The notes: generated by a model not told the origin, from the letters alone. DNA of 64,000 nucleotides from Pedobacter sp. ISL-64 (GCF_018613605.1 NZ_JAGGPU010000002.1:62001-126000); one strand, 5' to 3'. Counted from the first letter of the stretch, positions 37,727-46,546 are shown. Numbers and translations: made by a program.

Positions 37727-38305
37727 ATGATAAAGGCAACATCGAGAGACAAACAATTGGTTACGGACCTATTGGTTAAGTCCTTTGAAGACAATCAAAG
37801 TGTCAATTACATCATCCATCAGGACAAAAACCGCTTAAAGCGAATCCATGCCTTAATGGCCTATTCTTTTGAAATTTGCCAGATGTCCGGCGAGGTCGTT
37901 TTATCCGATGATAATAGGGCATGTGCCCTGATTCTTTATCCGCATAAAAAGCGGACAAGCTTTAAATCTATATACCTGGACATCAAACTGGTTCTACAGA
38001 GCATTGGCCTGCCCGGCCTCCTCAAGGTTTTGAAACGTGAGGCCCTGATTAAAAAAAAGCAGCCCAAAGAAGAGATGGCCTATCTCTGGTTTATAGGCGT
38101 AGATCCGCTGTACCAGCAATCAGGTGTCGGCAGCTGGCTTTTACAGCAGGTATTTGTTGAAGCTGGCAAGAAAAAGCTACCGGTATACCTGGAAACCTCG
38201 ACACTCAGAAACCTCCCATGGTATAAACGTTTTGGTTTTCAGATCTACGATGAATTGAACTTAGGGTATACCCTATATTTTTTGAAACGTTTACCATCTA
38301 ATTAG
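37727..38305 (+). CDS. GNAT-family N-acetyltransferase
   Basis: A 192-aa acetyltransferase. The acetyl-CoA binding block 'WFIGVDPLYQQSGVGSWLL' (about residues 121-139, Q-x-x-G-x-G/A type) and the following 'VYLETSTLRNLPWYKRFGF' are typical GNAT motifs. The substrate is unknown. The ATG at 37727 is used; an in-frame TTG lies 9 bases upstream. It is followed after 8 bp by a membrane-bound LuxR-type regulator, so the pair forms a small operon. Confidence 0.82.
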   Translation: MIKATSRDKQLVTDLLVKSFEDNQSVNYIIHQDKNRLKRIHALMAYSFEICQMSGEVVLSDDNRACALILYPHKKRTSFKSIYLDIKLVLQSIGLPGLLKVLKREALIKKKQPKEEMAYLWFIGVDPLYQQSGVGSWLLQQVFVEAGKKKLPVYLETSTLRNLPWYKRFGFQIYDELNLGYTLYFLKRLPSN

Positions 38306-38313
38306 CGAAAGCG

Positions 38314-39240
38314 ATGCTCGTATTTGGGGAGATGCATCTGGTGACGTTGATTTTTGTATTGCTCGAACTAACAATGCTTGGTGTTCAGCTCGGCTATTAC
38401 CTGAGCCAGCCAGGAGATGGGCATCGCGCATGGTACCTTGTCCTGCTGCTTCTTTTGCTATTTTATAATGTTACGGGCGGATTGTTTCCAGACCCCAAAG
38501 TAACTTTCCTCTCCTTAAGGGTCCAAAATATTATCGCTTATGGTAGCGGATTTCTGATGGCTTCCTACTTTCCCTTCTATTTCTATAAAGCTTTTGAGCT
38601 TAGACTATTGCGATTTCACGCTATATATGGTGTTCCGTTATTTCTTTTGTTACCTTATTTGATATTTTTCGTTATTTCCTATTCCCTGAACGGTAATCTG
38701 GATTTCGCGATCAGATATGGTATCATCATTCCCTTCTTTTATTCGTTCATTGTCCTGAAGGCAATTCTAACCGCCATTAGAAAACGGTATAGGGAAAATC
38801 GCCTCAAGAGTTTATATATGGAAGAAATTGCTGTTTACTGCGCCGTTGTTCCCTGGGCCGCTTTGACAGTGATTACCTATTTTCATTTTAGCCAGTTGGT
38901 AGAAGTGCTGCTTACCAATCTCGGTTTCGTGGTTATCACCGGCATGTTCATCTTTAAGACCGCATGCCGGGAAAAAGTCAGGTACATGGAGGAAAACAAC
39001 CTTACCATCGACGGATTGAGCCCCGAGCAGTTCCAGGCAAACTGCCTGTATTTTGGCCTGACCAAAACGGAAATTCTGATCGTCATGCAGCTGTACAAAG
39101 GCATGACCAACAAGGAAATTGCCAGTGCATTGCTCGTTTCAGAAGAAACTGTGAAAAAGCACATCCAAAATACCTTCAGGAAAGCCAATGTAAAAAACAG
39201 GGCCGCATTGATCCATAGATTACAGAACGCACGTTATTGA
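38314..39240 (+). CDS. Membrane-anchored LuxR-type regulator
   Basis: A 308-aa protein with about seven N-terminal transmembrane helices (residues about 8-215) and a C-terminal LuxR/GerE helix-turn-helix (about 240-305, 'LTKTEILIVMQLYKGMTNKEIASALLVSEETVKKHIQNTF'-type pattern). It would sense something at the membrane and bind DNA directly. Such 7TM-LuxR proteins occur in Bacteroidetes, but their signals are mostly unknown. The target could be its own operon with the acetyltransferase. Confidence 0.82.
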   Translation: MLVFGEMHLVTLIFVLLELTMLGVQLGYYLSQPGDGHRAWYLVLLLLLLFYNVTGGLFPDPKVTFLSLRVQNIIAYGSGFLMASYFPFYFYKAFELRLLRFHAIYGVPLFLLLPYLIFFVISYSLNGNLDFAIRYGIIIPFFYSFIVLKAILTAIRKRYRENRLKSLYMEEIAVYCAVVPWAALTVITYFHFSQLVEVLLTNLGFVVITGMFIFKTACREKVRYMEENNLTIDGLSPEQFQANCLYFGLTKTEILIVMQLYKGMTNKEIASALLVSEETVKKHIQNTFRKANVKNRAALIHRLQNARY

Positions 39241-39419
39241 TCATGGTAATATTACCTTTCCCATTTTGATCCGTTTTACTCATCCCGCTCAACTACATGA
39301 AAGGAACACTTTCAAGAATTAATTCCACTTATCAATCATCTTAGGGAATGGGGCGAAAAACAAATGCTGCACGACAACATCAATCCAAGTTTAGCTGTTA
39401 ATTATTCCTTGTTAGGTTG
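39241..39419. other. Intergenic region with a possible gene remnant
   Basis: On the plus strand an open stretch from about 39299 to 39420 reads HFQELIPLINHLREWGEK... and resembles the C-terminal helices of a TetR-type regulator. It has no start codon or upstream partner, so it may be a leftover fragment. This is a weak pattern call. Confidence 0.25.
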
Positions 39420-40109
39420 TCACAGTTTATACCCCAGCGAAACGCCGAATCCTTTATTCCTGATACTGCCTCCGCGTTGATAACCATTGAAGTGGGGTAC
39501 AAGATTGGCTATACCAACCATTCCCGTTAGCTGCAGCGAAAAGCGTTCGCGAAACTCATAGCCCAATGTTGCATTTAAACCATAGTCAAATGGTCTTCCA
39601 TAGGTATATTCTGAATCGTTACGAACCGAGCCGTCGTTCCTAAAGGCTACTCTGCCTTCTCCATTCTCCCTGATGTCTCCTATAAGTATATCAGTGTCCG
39701 ACTTCCAGCTCCCCCCGGTTCCATAAGCGATATATGGCCCTGCACCGAGTAACAAAGAACCTGTTCCAAGTTTAGGTTTGTACAAAAAATTTACTGGCAA
39801 TTCCAGATAGTCAGCCTTTACCTTTAAATTAGTAGCTGAGCCGAAACCTCCACTTTGCTGTTTAAATCCTCTGCGTGAGTACAGTAATGCTGGTTGCAAA
39901 TAAAAGTCACCCGCTAAGGCGATTTCTGCGGTAAGACCCAACGTCAAACCTGGGATGGATTGTGTGCTGGCTTTTTCCCCGTTCTCTGCTTTTTCTACAA
40001 CGTTAGAAAAACCTACACCAGCCCTGATGCCAAACTTGGATTGGCCACTGACCATGTTATAAGCAGAAGTGAGACCAATTAGTAATAAAAGTAGTTGAAT
40101 ATTTTTCAT
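39420..40109 (-). CDS. PorT-type outer-membrane beta-barrel protein
   Basis: A 229-aa exported protein (signal peptide to about residue 23, ...MVSGQ) with an eight-strand barrel pattern: 'SKFGIRAGVGFSNV', 'DFYLQPALLYSRRGFKQ', 'YLELPVNFLYKPKLG' and a C-terminus ending 'GFGVSLGYKL'. This matches the OMP_b-brl_2/PorT-like family abundant in Bacteroidetes. The specific function is unknown. It stands alone on the minus strand. Confidence 0.8.
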   Translation of the reverse strand: MKNIQLLLLLIGLTSAYNMVSGQSKFGIRAGVGFSNVVEKAENGEKASTQSIPGLTLGLTAEIALAGDFYLQPALLYSRRGFKQQSGGFGSATNLKVKADYLELPVNFLYKPKLGTGSLLLGAGPYIAYGTGGSWKSDTDILIGDIRENGEGRVAFRNDGSVRNDSEYTYGRPFDYGLNATLGYEFRERFSLQLTGMVGIANLVPHFNGYQRGGSIRNKGFGVSLGYKL

Positions 40110-40254
40110 CTGTTTTGTTCTTTTGTTCGGTTAATAACTGTACATCTTATCGAGGATAAGATTACTTGTGGTTTTTATTTTGCTCATGATCTGAGTCACG
40201 TAAAGTCCTGTTTCACGCCAGCTCATGTTCGGCTTGAAGAGCGTAATTCTCAAC

Positions 40255-40497
40255 TCAAATATCTAATCTTTTAATAACTGTTTCTTTTCCATCAATGAGG
40301 CTGACAGAAACCAGCTCGATCTTACCGCCTTCATACTCATGGATAATTAAATCATCTTGGGTACACAATTTATTTCTGTAGGAAATTGGCATTCCATGCA
40401 GCCAAGCCCTGTTATTCTCTTCATAATGTATTGCCAGGGATTGATCGTGAAGTTCCTTTTCTGTCTTTTCAAAAATATACTCATGCAAATTTTCCAT
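40255..40497 (-). CDS. Hypothetical small protein
   Basis: An 80-aa soluble protein with no recognised family. Its start overlaps the end of the upstream lipoprotein gene by 17 nt, which suggests translation from the same mRNA. The gene is the last of a three-gene minus-strand run (41319 to 40255). Strand-like text such as 'KIELVSVSLIDGKETVIKRL' is compatible with a small beta domain. Confidence 0.5.
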   Translation of the reverse strand: MENLHEYIFEKTEKELHDQSLAIHYEENNRAWLHGMPISYRNKLCTQDDLIIHEYEGGKIELVSVSLIDGKETVIKRLDI

Positions 40498-40831
40498 AAC
40501 CTAAGTTGGCGAAAGCCATTCCGGTTGCTGGTGAAACAGCGCTTTCCTTAGACTGGTTTGCTTCCTTGCTAACGGGAGCATCTAACCTCCCTTCCTTGTT
40601 CAGTAAATCAAACTGATCAGGGGACAGCAGGATATCTCCCTGTAAAAAGTATTGTGACCCTGATTTTTTGACGACAACGCCGGATTGGAGCCTTACAATT
40701 TCTTCTTTTGATGACGACTTGTTTTGTGACTGGTCTGTTAAGGATTTCTCCTGCATGTCCTTGCGACAACTGCTAAGACCTAAAAACATGCACAGGGTGA
40801 GCAACCCGAACGAATATTTGATTTTTTTCAT
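40481..40831 (-). CDS. Small lipoprotein, possible truncated metalloprotease propeptide
   Basis: A 116-aa lipoprotein (Cys22 in 'LSSC'). The segment 'EIVRLQSGVVVKKSGSQYFL' followed by 'QGDILLSPDQ' resembles the propeptides of secreted astacin-like (M12A) proteases of Bacteroidetes, but no protease domain follows. It may be a truncated gene, a free inhibitor-like propeptide, or unrelated. It lies 17 bp downstream of another lipoprotein gene and overlaps the next small gene by 17 nt. Confidence 0.5.
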   Translation of the reverse strand: MKKIKYSFGLLTLCMFLGLSSCRKDMQEKSLTDQSQNKSSSKEEIVRLQSGVVVKKSGSQYFLQGDILLSPDQFDLLNKEGRLDAPVSKEANQSKESAVSPATGMAFANLGYGKFA

Positions 40832-40848
40832 AATGATTAGGGATTAGA

Positions 40849-41319
40849 TTATGGTTTATAATGTCCTTTAAGTATTCTGAACTTAGTTTCAGATCCCTTC
40901 TTTTTTAGGTAAAAATAATCGCCCTCTAACCTATACTTACCTGAATCAATCAAGACGGTTTCCTTAGTTGTATTATTATAGGTACTGAAAAATACCTGCT
41001 CGTCTTTGGAATAAAAAATCCCCGCTTTCCCGATGCCCAAGAGCGGATTATTTGAGGAGTTGCTGAAGTCCCCCGGCCCAAATTTTGAGTTAACTGGTTC
41101 CGAGGACGCCGGCGGAAATAGAGACCAATTAAACCTCAGTGTATCGCCGTTAACTATAGGAGCCCATTGTTCGCCTTCCTTTCTGGCTTCAGCCAGTTTC
41201 AGCTCTAAATTATATTCATTAGGATCAACTCCTATAGGGGTGTCTGGTAAGCTGTCGTTCTTGACACAGGAGGTAAGAAAAAGTGCTATTGCGGAAATCA
41301 GGAAAATAGATGTTTTCAT
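40849..41319 (-). CDS. Small lipoprotein of unknown function
   Basis: A 156-aa lipoprotein (Cys18 in 'LTSC'). The mature part looks beta-rich ('ETVLIDSGKYRLEGDYFYLKKKGSETKFRIL'), similar in style to small lipocalin-like Bacteroidetes lipoproteins. It is the first gene of a minus-strand run of three. Two palindromic operator-like sites lie 48-138 bp upstream of its ATG and may control it. Confidence 0.6.
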   Translation of the reverse strand: MKTSIFLISAIALFLTSCVKNDSLPDTPIGVDPNEYNLELKLAEARKEGEQWAPIVNGDTLRFNWSLFPPASSEPVNSKFGPGDFSNSSNNPLLGIGKAGIFYSKDEQVFFSTYNNTTKETVLIDSGKYRLEGDYFYLKKKGSETKFRILKGHYKP

Positions 41320-41366
41320 AAGCTAGATTGTTGTATTAAAGTACTTTATGATAAAGTTATATATTT

Positions 41367-41382
41367 TTCCCATATACGGGAA
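41367..41382. promoter_or_regulatory. Palindromic operator candidate 1
   Basis: TTCCCATATACGGGAA is a near-perfect palindrome and can be read as TTTCC-N8-GGAAT when extended by one base. It lies 48 bp upstream of the lipoprotein start at 41319 (minus strand), overlapping the likely promoter. Confidence 0.4.
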
Positions 41383-41439
41383 TATTCAGATTGTAACAAT
41401 CCTGTAATAGAATATATAAACTACTTGAGTACAATATTT

Positions 41440-41457
41440 TATCCCGTAAACGGGATA
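41440..41457. promoter_or_regulatory. Palindromic operator candidate 2
   Basis: TATCCCGTAAACGGGATA has perfect 8-bp arms with a two-base centre and fits the published HipB operator form TATCC-N8-GGATA. Its centre lies 74 bp (seven helical turns) from candidate 1, suggesting cooperative binding. No hipB-like gene is in the window. Confidence 0.45.
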
Positions 41458-42100
41458 ATTGGTGTACTATAGGTAACTTCACTCAATACGTGCACCGTTA
41501 CTGATCCTAAAAGAGGAAATCATTCTAAAAAGGCTGTTTTTTTTGTTTCTATAGACTTGGATCAAGCGGAAACATCGGGCCAATCAGCCTTCTCTTATCA
41601 TTAACAGTAGATTTATTGAAAATTGGGAGTAATTGGGTAAATGTAAAAAACGCATCCAAAGATATGCTCTAATGTGTAAGTTTCAGGTAAACTGTTTCTT
41701 CCCTACTTTTGGTGGTAGGATAAATTAAGAATGAATTTGAGTAGCAAAACGCCCGTTAATGCTCTTTAAATGATAGATGGCATAGGTGCATATGTTCTGC
41801 CAAAATTCGCTGATGAGGAGTTACCACAATTCCATAAGCGACAAGTAGGATAAGCTCAATACCGCATACTATACCGGTTTATCTTCCTTGACCCAAAGGC
41901 AGATAAGATAACCTTCAGCTATTTCGCAAAGTCCTGCTAAAAGAAAATTGATAACGATCTAATTATTTCCATGTTCCGAAGCTAATTATTTTGGTGTCCA
42001 AGGGCCAGGTGTTGTGCAGCATAGATTTTCTTTTTTAGGGCTAATTAAAAATAGTTCTCTGCCGCTGGCGCATTATTGGCCGGAGCGTTCGAAGATCTTT

Positions 42101-42475
42101 TCATACCGAACTCGGGTAGTCTTGGTTTTGCCGATGTTTAGCTCCCCAATTGCTTAATTGTAGCCAGATAGGTATTAGCTCCTTGGACATGCTACTAAGT
42201 TCATAATCAACTCGTAGAGGAACTTCTGCATAAACGGTCCGTTTCACCAATCCGTCTTTTTCAAGTTCGCGAAGTTGGAGTGTCAGCATCCTTTCACTTA
42301 TATTGGGGATCATTTTTTTGATTTCTCCAAACCTCAGCTTGCCGTGCTCAAGTTTACACAGGATTAGTAATTTCCACCGCCCGCCCATTTTACATACCGC
42401 ATAAGTGAGGTCGCAGCCTTCGGTAATGCATTTTTCATTGACCATGTTGGTTGAACTTTCTTTCCTTTTTCCCAT
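42101..42475 (-). CDS. HxlR-family transcriptional regulator 1
   Basis: A 124-aa winged-helix regulator: 'CDLTYAVCKMGGRWKLLILCKL', 'LRFGEIKKMIPNISERMLTLQLRELEKDGLVKR' and 'YELSSMSKELIPIW' are classic HxlR text. Cys residues near the N-terminus (C16, C21, C28) could sense electrophiles or redox state, as in related HypR/YodB-type proteins. It is divergent from an esterase and an MFS exporter, with palindrome ACAAATTTGT between them as the likely operator. Confidence 0.87.
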   Translation of the reverse strand: MGKRKESSTNMVNEKCITEGCDLTYAVCKMGGRWKLLILCKLEHGKLRFGEIKKMIPNISERMLTLQLRELEKDGLVKRTVYAEVPLRVDYELSSMSKELIPIWLQLSNWGAKHRQNQDYPSSV

Positions 42476-42480
42476 TACTT

Positions 42481-42490
42481 ACAAATTTGT
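42481..42490. promoter_or_regulatory. Palindrome between hxlR gene and esterase gene
   Basis: ACAAATTTGT is a perfect 10-bp palindrome lying five bases upstream of the hxlR start. It is well placed for autoregulation and for control of the divergent esterase-MFS operon. Confidence 0.4.
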
Positions 42491-42539
42491 TAGCACCGAA
42501 CAATTGACTGTGTAGCGAGCAAAAGTAACAAGTGCCATA

Positions 42540-42547
42540 TACATTTG
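42540..42547 (+). promoter_or_regulatory. Candidate -7 box of the esterase-MFS operon
   Basis: TACATTTG matches TAnnTTTG exactly and lies 35 bp before the ATG at 42583. The -33 element is weak. Confidence 0.45.
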
Positions 42548-42582
42548 CGCTTCAATTATAAATTTTTACGAAATACATATAT

Positions 42583-43497
42583 ATGCAGTTATCATCGCAA
42601 GTGCAGCAAGCACTGACCTACATCGGTTCAATAGAAATAGAGGGCAAAATAAATCCCTGGGAAAAAGGACGGGAGTTTTATGAAAAGTTTATTCCCCTGG
42701 CAGGAGAAAAAGAAGCTGTTTTTAAGATTGAGAATATCGCAATTCAGGGAGAGACTGACCAAATCAAGCTTAGGATTTACCGTCCGTCGGAGCAAGATAA
42801 TCTACCTGTAATTGTTTATTTTCATGGAGGATGGTTTAATTCCGGAGATTTAGAGACACACGATACCCCACTGCGCAGGCTGTCAAATCTATCCAAGGCT
42901 ATTATCATTGCTGTTGATTACAGGTTGGCTCCCGAGCATCCCTTTCCTGCCGGATTAAACGATGGAATGATTGCCCTGGAATGGTTATTTGAAAATGCAG
43001 CAGCGATTAACGTTGACCCTAATAAAGTCTCACTCGCCGGAGATAGCGCAGGTGGAGCTTTGGTTGCTGCATTGACTGGTAAATTTGCGGCAAAGATCAA
43101 TTGCCAGTTATTGATTTACCCGGTAACCGACTGCTCACTCACTACAGGCTCTTGGGAAATGTTTAAAGACGGGCCACTGCTTGATGCAAAAAGTGGGGCT
43201 CAGGCATGGAAGTGGTATTTGTCAAATGCGAATGATTCCTTCAATCCTGATGCAGTGCCTTTGTTGCAGACTAGGTTTTGTGGACTACCCCCAACCTTTG
43301 TTGCCACTGCCGAATACGATCCGCTGAGGGATGAAGGTATGATGTACGGGGAGAAGTTAAAGCAAAATGGTGTAAGTGTTACTGAATTAACTTATGGTGG
43401 TATGATACACGGTTTTTTTCAGATGGGTGGAGTGATCGATCAGAGCGATACCCTTATGGGTGATATGGTTAAGTTTTTCACCCAACATAGCGCATAA
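42583..43497 (+). CDS. Alpha/beta hydrolase, HSL/esterase family
   Basis: A 304-aa esterase-like hydrolase. The oxyanion-hole motif is 'HGGWFNSGD' (HGGG-type) and the nucleophile Ser is S155 in 'GDSAGGAL'. The acid and His are likely in 'YDPLRDEG' and 'GMIHGFF' near the C-terminus, all normal for the hormone-sensitive-lipase family. The natural substrate is unknown. The MFS gene follows after two bases; together with the divergent HxlR regulator this looks like an inducible detoxification or resistance unit. Confidence 0.88.
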   Translation: MQLSSQVQQALTYIGSIEIEGKINPWEKGREFYEKFIPLAGEKEAVFKIENIAIQGETDQIKLRIYRPSEQDNLPVIVYFHGGWFNSGDLETHDTPLRRLSNLSKAIIIAVDYRLAPEHPFPAGLNDGMIALEWLFENAAAINVDPNKVSLAGDSAGGALVAALTGKFAAKINCQLLIYPVTDCSLTTGSWEMFKDGPLLDAKSGAQAWKWYLSNANDSFNPDAVPLLQTRFCGLPPTFVATAEYDPLRDEGMMYGEKLKQNGVSVTELTYGGMIHGFFQMGGVIDQSDTLMGDMVKFFTQHSA

Positions 43498-43499
43498 AA

Positions 43500-44663
43500 A
43501 TGAAAAAGTATGCTTACATCGGTTGCCTTGGTTTTATTGGGGTAATCACCACTGAGTTCGGGGTGATTGGGATTTTACCACAAATCGCTGATCACTACAA
43601 TATAAGTATCGATATTGCCGGGTACCTGTTAAGTGCGTTTGCGTTAATTATTGCACTAACCGGACCTTTTATGACCTTATTGGCATCTGGTTTCGATCGT
43701 AAAAAAATCATGCTGGCAGCCATTTCTATTTTTGTGCTAACTGGCTTGGTATCCTCATTTTCTCCACCTTTTTGGCTATTGATGCTGGTCAGGGTCATGC
43801 CTGCATTTCTCCAGCCTGTTTATATTGCAACAGCATTGTCGGTAGCAGTTTCCGGCGCAGATAAAAAAAATGAAAATGGTCTCATGAGTATAGTTTTTAG
43901 CGGTGTTGCTATTGCAATGGTTACTACGGTTCCCCTTGCTACCTACCTTGCAAGTCTATGGTCATGGGAATATTCTTTTTTTGTACAGACTATAGTAAGT
44001 GTTATAGCCTTTGCAGGAATTTATTTCATACTGCCAGATATGCCTGTAAAAGAAAAGAAGTCTTTTGGCAGTCAGTTGAGAATTCTTAGTGAACCAACTT
44101 TTATCGTCAGTATTGCCATGAATTTGTTCATGATCATTGCGTGGTTTTCAACTTATAGCTATTTTGCTGAATACCTGAACAAGTCAAAAGGGATGGATGA
44201 TAAACGGGTAAGCCTGATGCTCCTGATCTTCGGAATTATGGGTGTTTTGTCTACCTGGATTGCCGGGAAAATGCTAAACAGAAACATTCCTCAAACTACC
44301 GCCTTTTTTCTTTCAGGAACGATACTGATTCCTATATTATTGCATTTCTCTGGAGGAAATACCAATGCGACTTTAATTGTGGTCGCAGTATGGGGCTTCC
44401 TGTATTCTCCAAGCTTTCTTAATGCATCCACATATATGATTTCTGCGGCACCAAATTCCCTGGAATTTGCGAATAGTCTGGCAACTTCATTTGGTAATCT
44501 TGGAGTGACCATAGGGACAACCCTTGGAGGGTGGATGATAATAACTAAAGGGGTCGTTTACAATCCCTGGATTGGCCTGGTATTTGGAACTCTAGCCTTT
44601 ATAATGATTGCCTTGAGGAGTTTTTTGGAAAAAGGAAGAGCTTTACATTCCAAAACTATATAG
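43500..44663 (+). CDS. MFS transporter (drug/sugar exporter type)
   Basis: A 387-aa inner-membrane transporter with twelve predicted helices, of the AraJ/chloramphenicol-exporter type: 'TTEFGVIGILPQIADHYNI' at the N-terminus and 'FDRKKIMLAAISIFVLTG' as the loop 2-3 motif region. It would export a small molecule by proton antiport. Coupled with an esterase and an HxlR regulator, the likely substrate is a toxic compound or its hydrolysis product. The gene looks complete. Confidence 0.85.
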   Translation: MKKYAYIGCLGFIGVITTEFGVIGILPQIADHYNISIDIAGYLLSAFALIIALTGPFMTLLASGFDRKKIMLAAISIFVLTGLVSSFSPPFWLLMLVRVMPAFLQPVYIATALSVAVSGADKKNENGLMSIVFSGVAIAMVTTVPLATYLASLWSWEYSFFVQTIVSVIAFAGIYFILPDMPVKEKKSFGSQLRILSEPTFIVSIAMNLFMIIAWFSTYSYFAEYLNKSKGMDDKRVSLMLLIFGIMGVLSTWIAGKMLNRNIPQTTAFFLSGTILIPILLHFSGGNTNATLIVVAVWGFLYSPSFLNASTYMISAAPNSLEFANSLATSFGNLGVTIGTTLGGWMIITKGVVYNPWIGLVFGTLAFIMIALRSFLEKGRALHSKTI

Positions 44664-44676
44664 AACCTTTCTGCGC

Positions 44677-44698
44677 CCAATGTCTCAAAGACAATTGG
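44677..44698. terminator. Weak hairpin between MFS gene and AraC pseudogene
   Basis: CCAATGTCT and AGACAATTGG form a stem with one bulged base around a CAA loop, just after the MFS stop. No T-run follows on either side. It could end both convergent transcripts. Confidence 0.35.
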
Positions 44699-44721
44699 AT
44701 GAGCATCGGCGTTCGTGTTGT

Positions 44722-45487
44722 TCACCGAAAGTGACCAACAACCACTATTACTGAAATCCCCATAAAAGATATTAAAGTAAACTGTTTTAAGTCCTTGCCG
44801 AAGTGTGCCTGGTCAAAGAAATGGTACCCGTAGCACATTTCGGTAAGCGATTTGGTGTCGTCTAACTCATCAAAACGGTATTGAAACGCAAGATAGAGGC
44901 AAACTTTTTAGGTGTTTTTCTAACTATTTCTCTGAAGCGTTTTTCAAACGAGCTTTGACTGATGAACAGTTTTTTATTCAGTTCTTCGATGCGTATGGCT
45001 CCCTTGCTGTGGTAGATTAGCCTCACCGCTTCCACACTCAGTCTATCTGTCTCCTTATCTTTGAGTTGTGTCATTAAGAACTGCTGGACAATATTTATTC
45101 GCTGCCGGTCAGTTGTAGCAAGTCTCAGTTTCTCTTCCACTTCCGCTATCAAAGATATTGGCATGGGCAGGGCTTAAGTTAACAGCTTATTTACAGGAGC
45201 TGACACAAAATGAGCAAATCCGGTTTCGCTAAAATAAATCAAAATTGTCCCGTTGTTGGGTGAGTTCTTGAAATCTTGTAGCTATCAGAATTTCCGTGAT
45301 CCCAGCAAGGGCCAGTCTGGTTTCGGTAGTCCCTCGGATCGTGGCGAGCTGCCATTATATTGAAAACCGATGACCAATCCCGAAGTGGGAAGACTTTATA
45401 GACGTTTTCCAATTCATTCTCCGACGCTACAAAATATTTGATGTAGGGTTTTAACCTTCCGGCCGGAAAATAGGTATCGAACGTCAT
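44722..45487 (-). pseudogene. Decayed AraC-family regulator
   Basis: Pieces of one AraC protein lie in order in different frames. The N-terminal part is 45487 downward ('YFPAGRLKPYIKYFVASE'), continued after a frameshift by 'GLVIGFQYNG', then 'SYKI' and, in another frame, 'KNSPNNGTILIYFSETGFAHF'. An in-frame TAA follows at about 45183-45185. The DNA-binding part continues ('IRIEELNKKLFISQSSFEKRF') and after one more shift ends 'MCYGYHFFDQAHFGKDLKQF'. At least four indels, mostly in short homopolymers, plus a stop make this a pseudogene unless base calling is poor here. Confidence 0.8.
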
Positions 45488-46144
45488 CTGGCTTATGATG
45501 CTTTTGTTATTGTGACCAGTGAGGCATCTGAATTATTCATCATAGCTTTCTTGAGACTTCTTTGAAGGATCTGAACAGCTAAAATTGGTTTGTAAGACAC
45601 AAGTACAGAAACCTAAATTCCTTTTCAATTAAAACTACGGTGCTGATGGATCGCCCAAAGCGATTCAGATCTTCTCGCATACCGGTCGCGTTTGGACTTC
45701 TAATTTGAAAAAAGCCATGAATCCAGCTGGCAAAGACCTGCAAACCTGTCCTGCACTAATCTTCATCATGGGCAAAGACCTAGGCCGTTGCCTTCGGCCC
45801 GCGCTATCGGCTGTATCTGCCATGCAGGATGCCGCTGCTATCGCTAACGGGAGTAGATCTTCGGAGATCTGGTCATAGCGACATTTTTAGCGAAACGGGT
45901 CAAAAGCGCAGCTAAGTTCGTGCCCGCATTCCCTCTCGGAGTGGCCAAAAGACTACGGCATAAACGGCTGCCTCCCCAAAGGGTCCCCTCCATATATTCC
46001 GTTTCCTTTTGGCTTTTAGGCGGGCTCTCTTTTTTGCTTTCTTTTTTCCCTTTTTCTTTTAAAAATATCACCAAAAAAAACAAAACAGGCAAAGGGGCGA
46101 AAAGAGAAACAAACAAAAATAGTTCAAAAAAAATTAAAAACGTT
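45488..46144. other. Non-coding region before ssb
   Basis: About 650 bp without a convincing gene. A small plus-strand frame at 45717-45878 (MNPAGKDLQ..., 53 aa, with open frame about 25 codons further upstream) and a minus-strand frame at 45844-46233 overlap each other; neither has an RBS. Self-complementary AGATCTTCGGAGATCT lies near 45855-45870. The GC-rich middle and the A-rich stretch directly before ssb differ strongly. An origin, transfer site or promoter could lie here, but nothing specific can be shown. Confidence 0.4.
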
Positions 46145-46546
46145 ATGGAAATCACAGGAAGATTAACAGCAAAAGCAACCGTCAAAGAAGTAAAAGGCGG
46201 TAAAAAGGTAACCGAGTTTACAATCGCTATCAACGACAGCTACCGTCCCAAAGATGGCCAAAGGGTACAGCTAACTACCTACATTGAATGTGCCTACTGG
46301 CTGAACGCAGGTCTGGCCGAATACCTGAACAAAGGCACATTGGTAACTCTGACAGGCAGGCTAGGCGTAAATGCCTGGCTGAACAAGGATGGCGAGCCTA
46401 AAGCGACCATTACCTGTAATGTGTCAAACATCAAACTGTTAGGCCAGTCCTCAAAACAGGGAACTGACAGGGCAGAAAGCGAAGCGGTAAAAAAGGAAGC
46501 CGTTTATGCCGATAGCGCTAAAGGCGATGACGACCTGCCATTCTAA
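46145..46546 (+). CDS. ssb: Single-stranded DNA-binding protein
   Basis: A 133-aa SSB with one OB fold ('MEITGRLTAKATVKEV', 'YIECAYWLNAGLAEYLNKGTLV' pattern, 'TGRLGVNAWLNKDG') and the acidic C-terminal tip DDDLPF that recruits repair and replication proteins. It is shorter than typical chromosomal SSB, as usual for element-encoded copies. It heads the run of genes leading into the PRTRC cassette. The start at 46145 matches the family; an upstream in-frame extension to 45920 is low-complexity and non-protein-like. Confidence 0.92.
   Translation: MEITGRLTAKATVKEVKGGKKVTEFTIAINDSYRPKDGQRVQLTTYIECAYWLNAGLAEYLNKGTLVTLTGRLGVNAWLNKDGEPKATITCNVSNIKLLGQSSKQGTDRAESEAVKKEAVYADSAKGDDDLPF

Larger units (their letters stand above)
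41320..42100. other. Non-coding region with operator-like palindromes
   Basis: About 780 bp without a supported gene. The right part contains short open stretches interrupted by stops on the minus strand (for instance ...EFWQNICTYAIYHLKS) that may be debris. The left part holds two palindromes listed separately. Confidence 0.45.

Noticed and set aside
45844..46233. Minus-strand open frame overlapping the ssb start
   Set aside because: It is antisense to ssb at its 5' part, low in complexity (Phe/Leu and Lys/Glu runs) and lacks an RBS.
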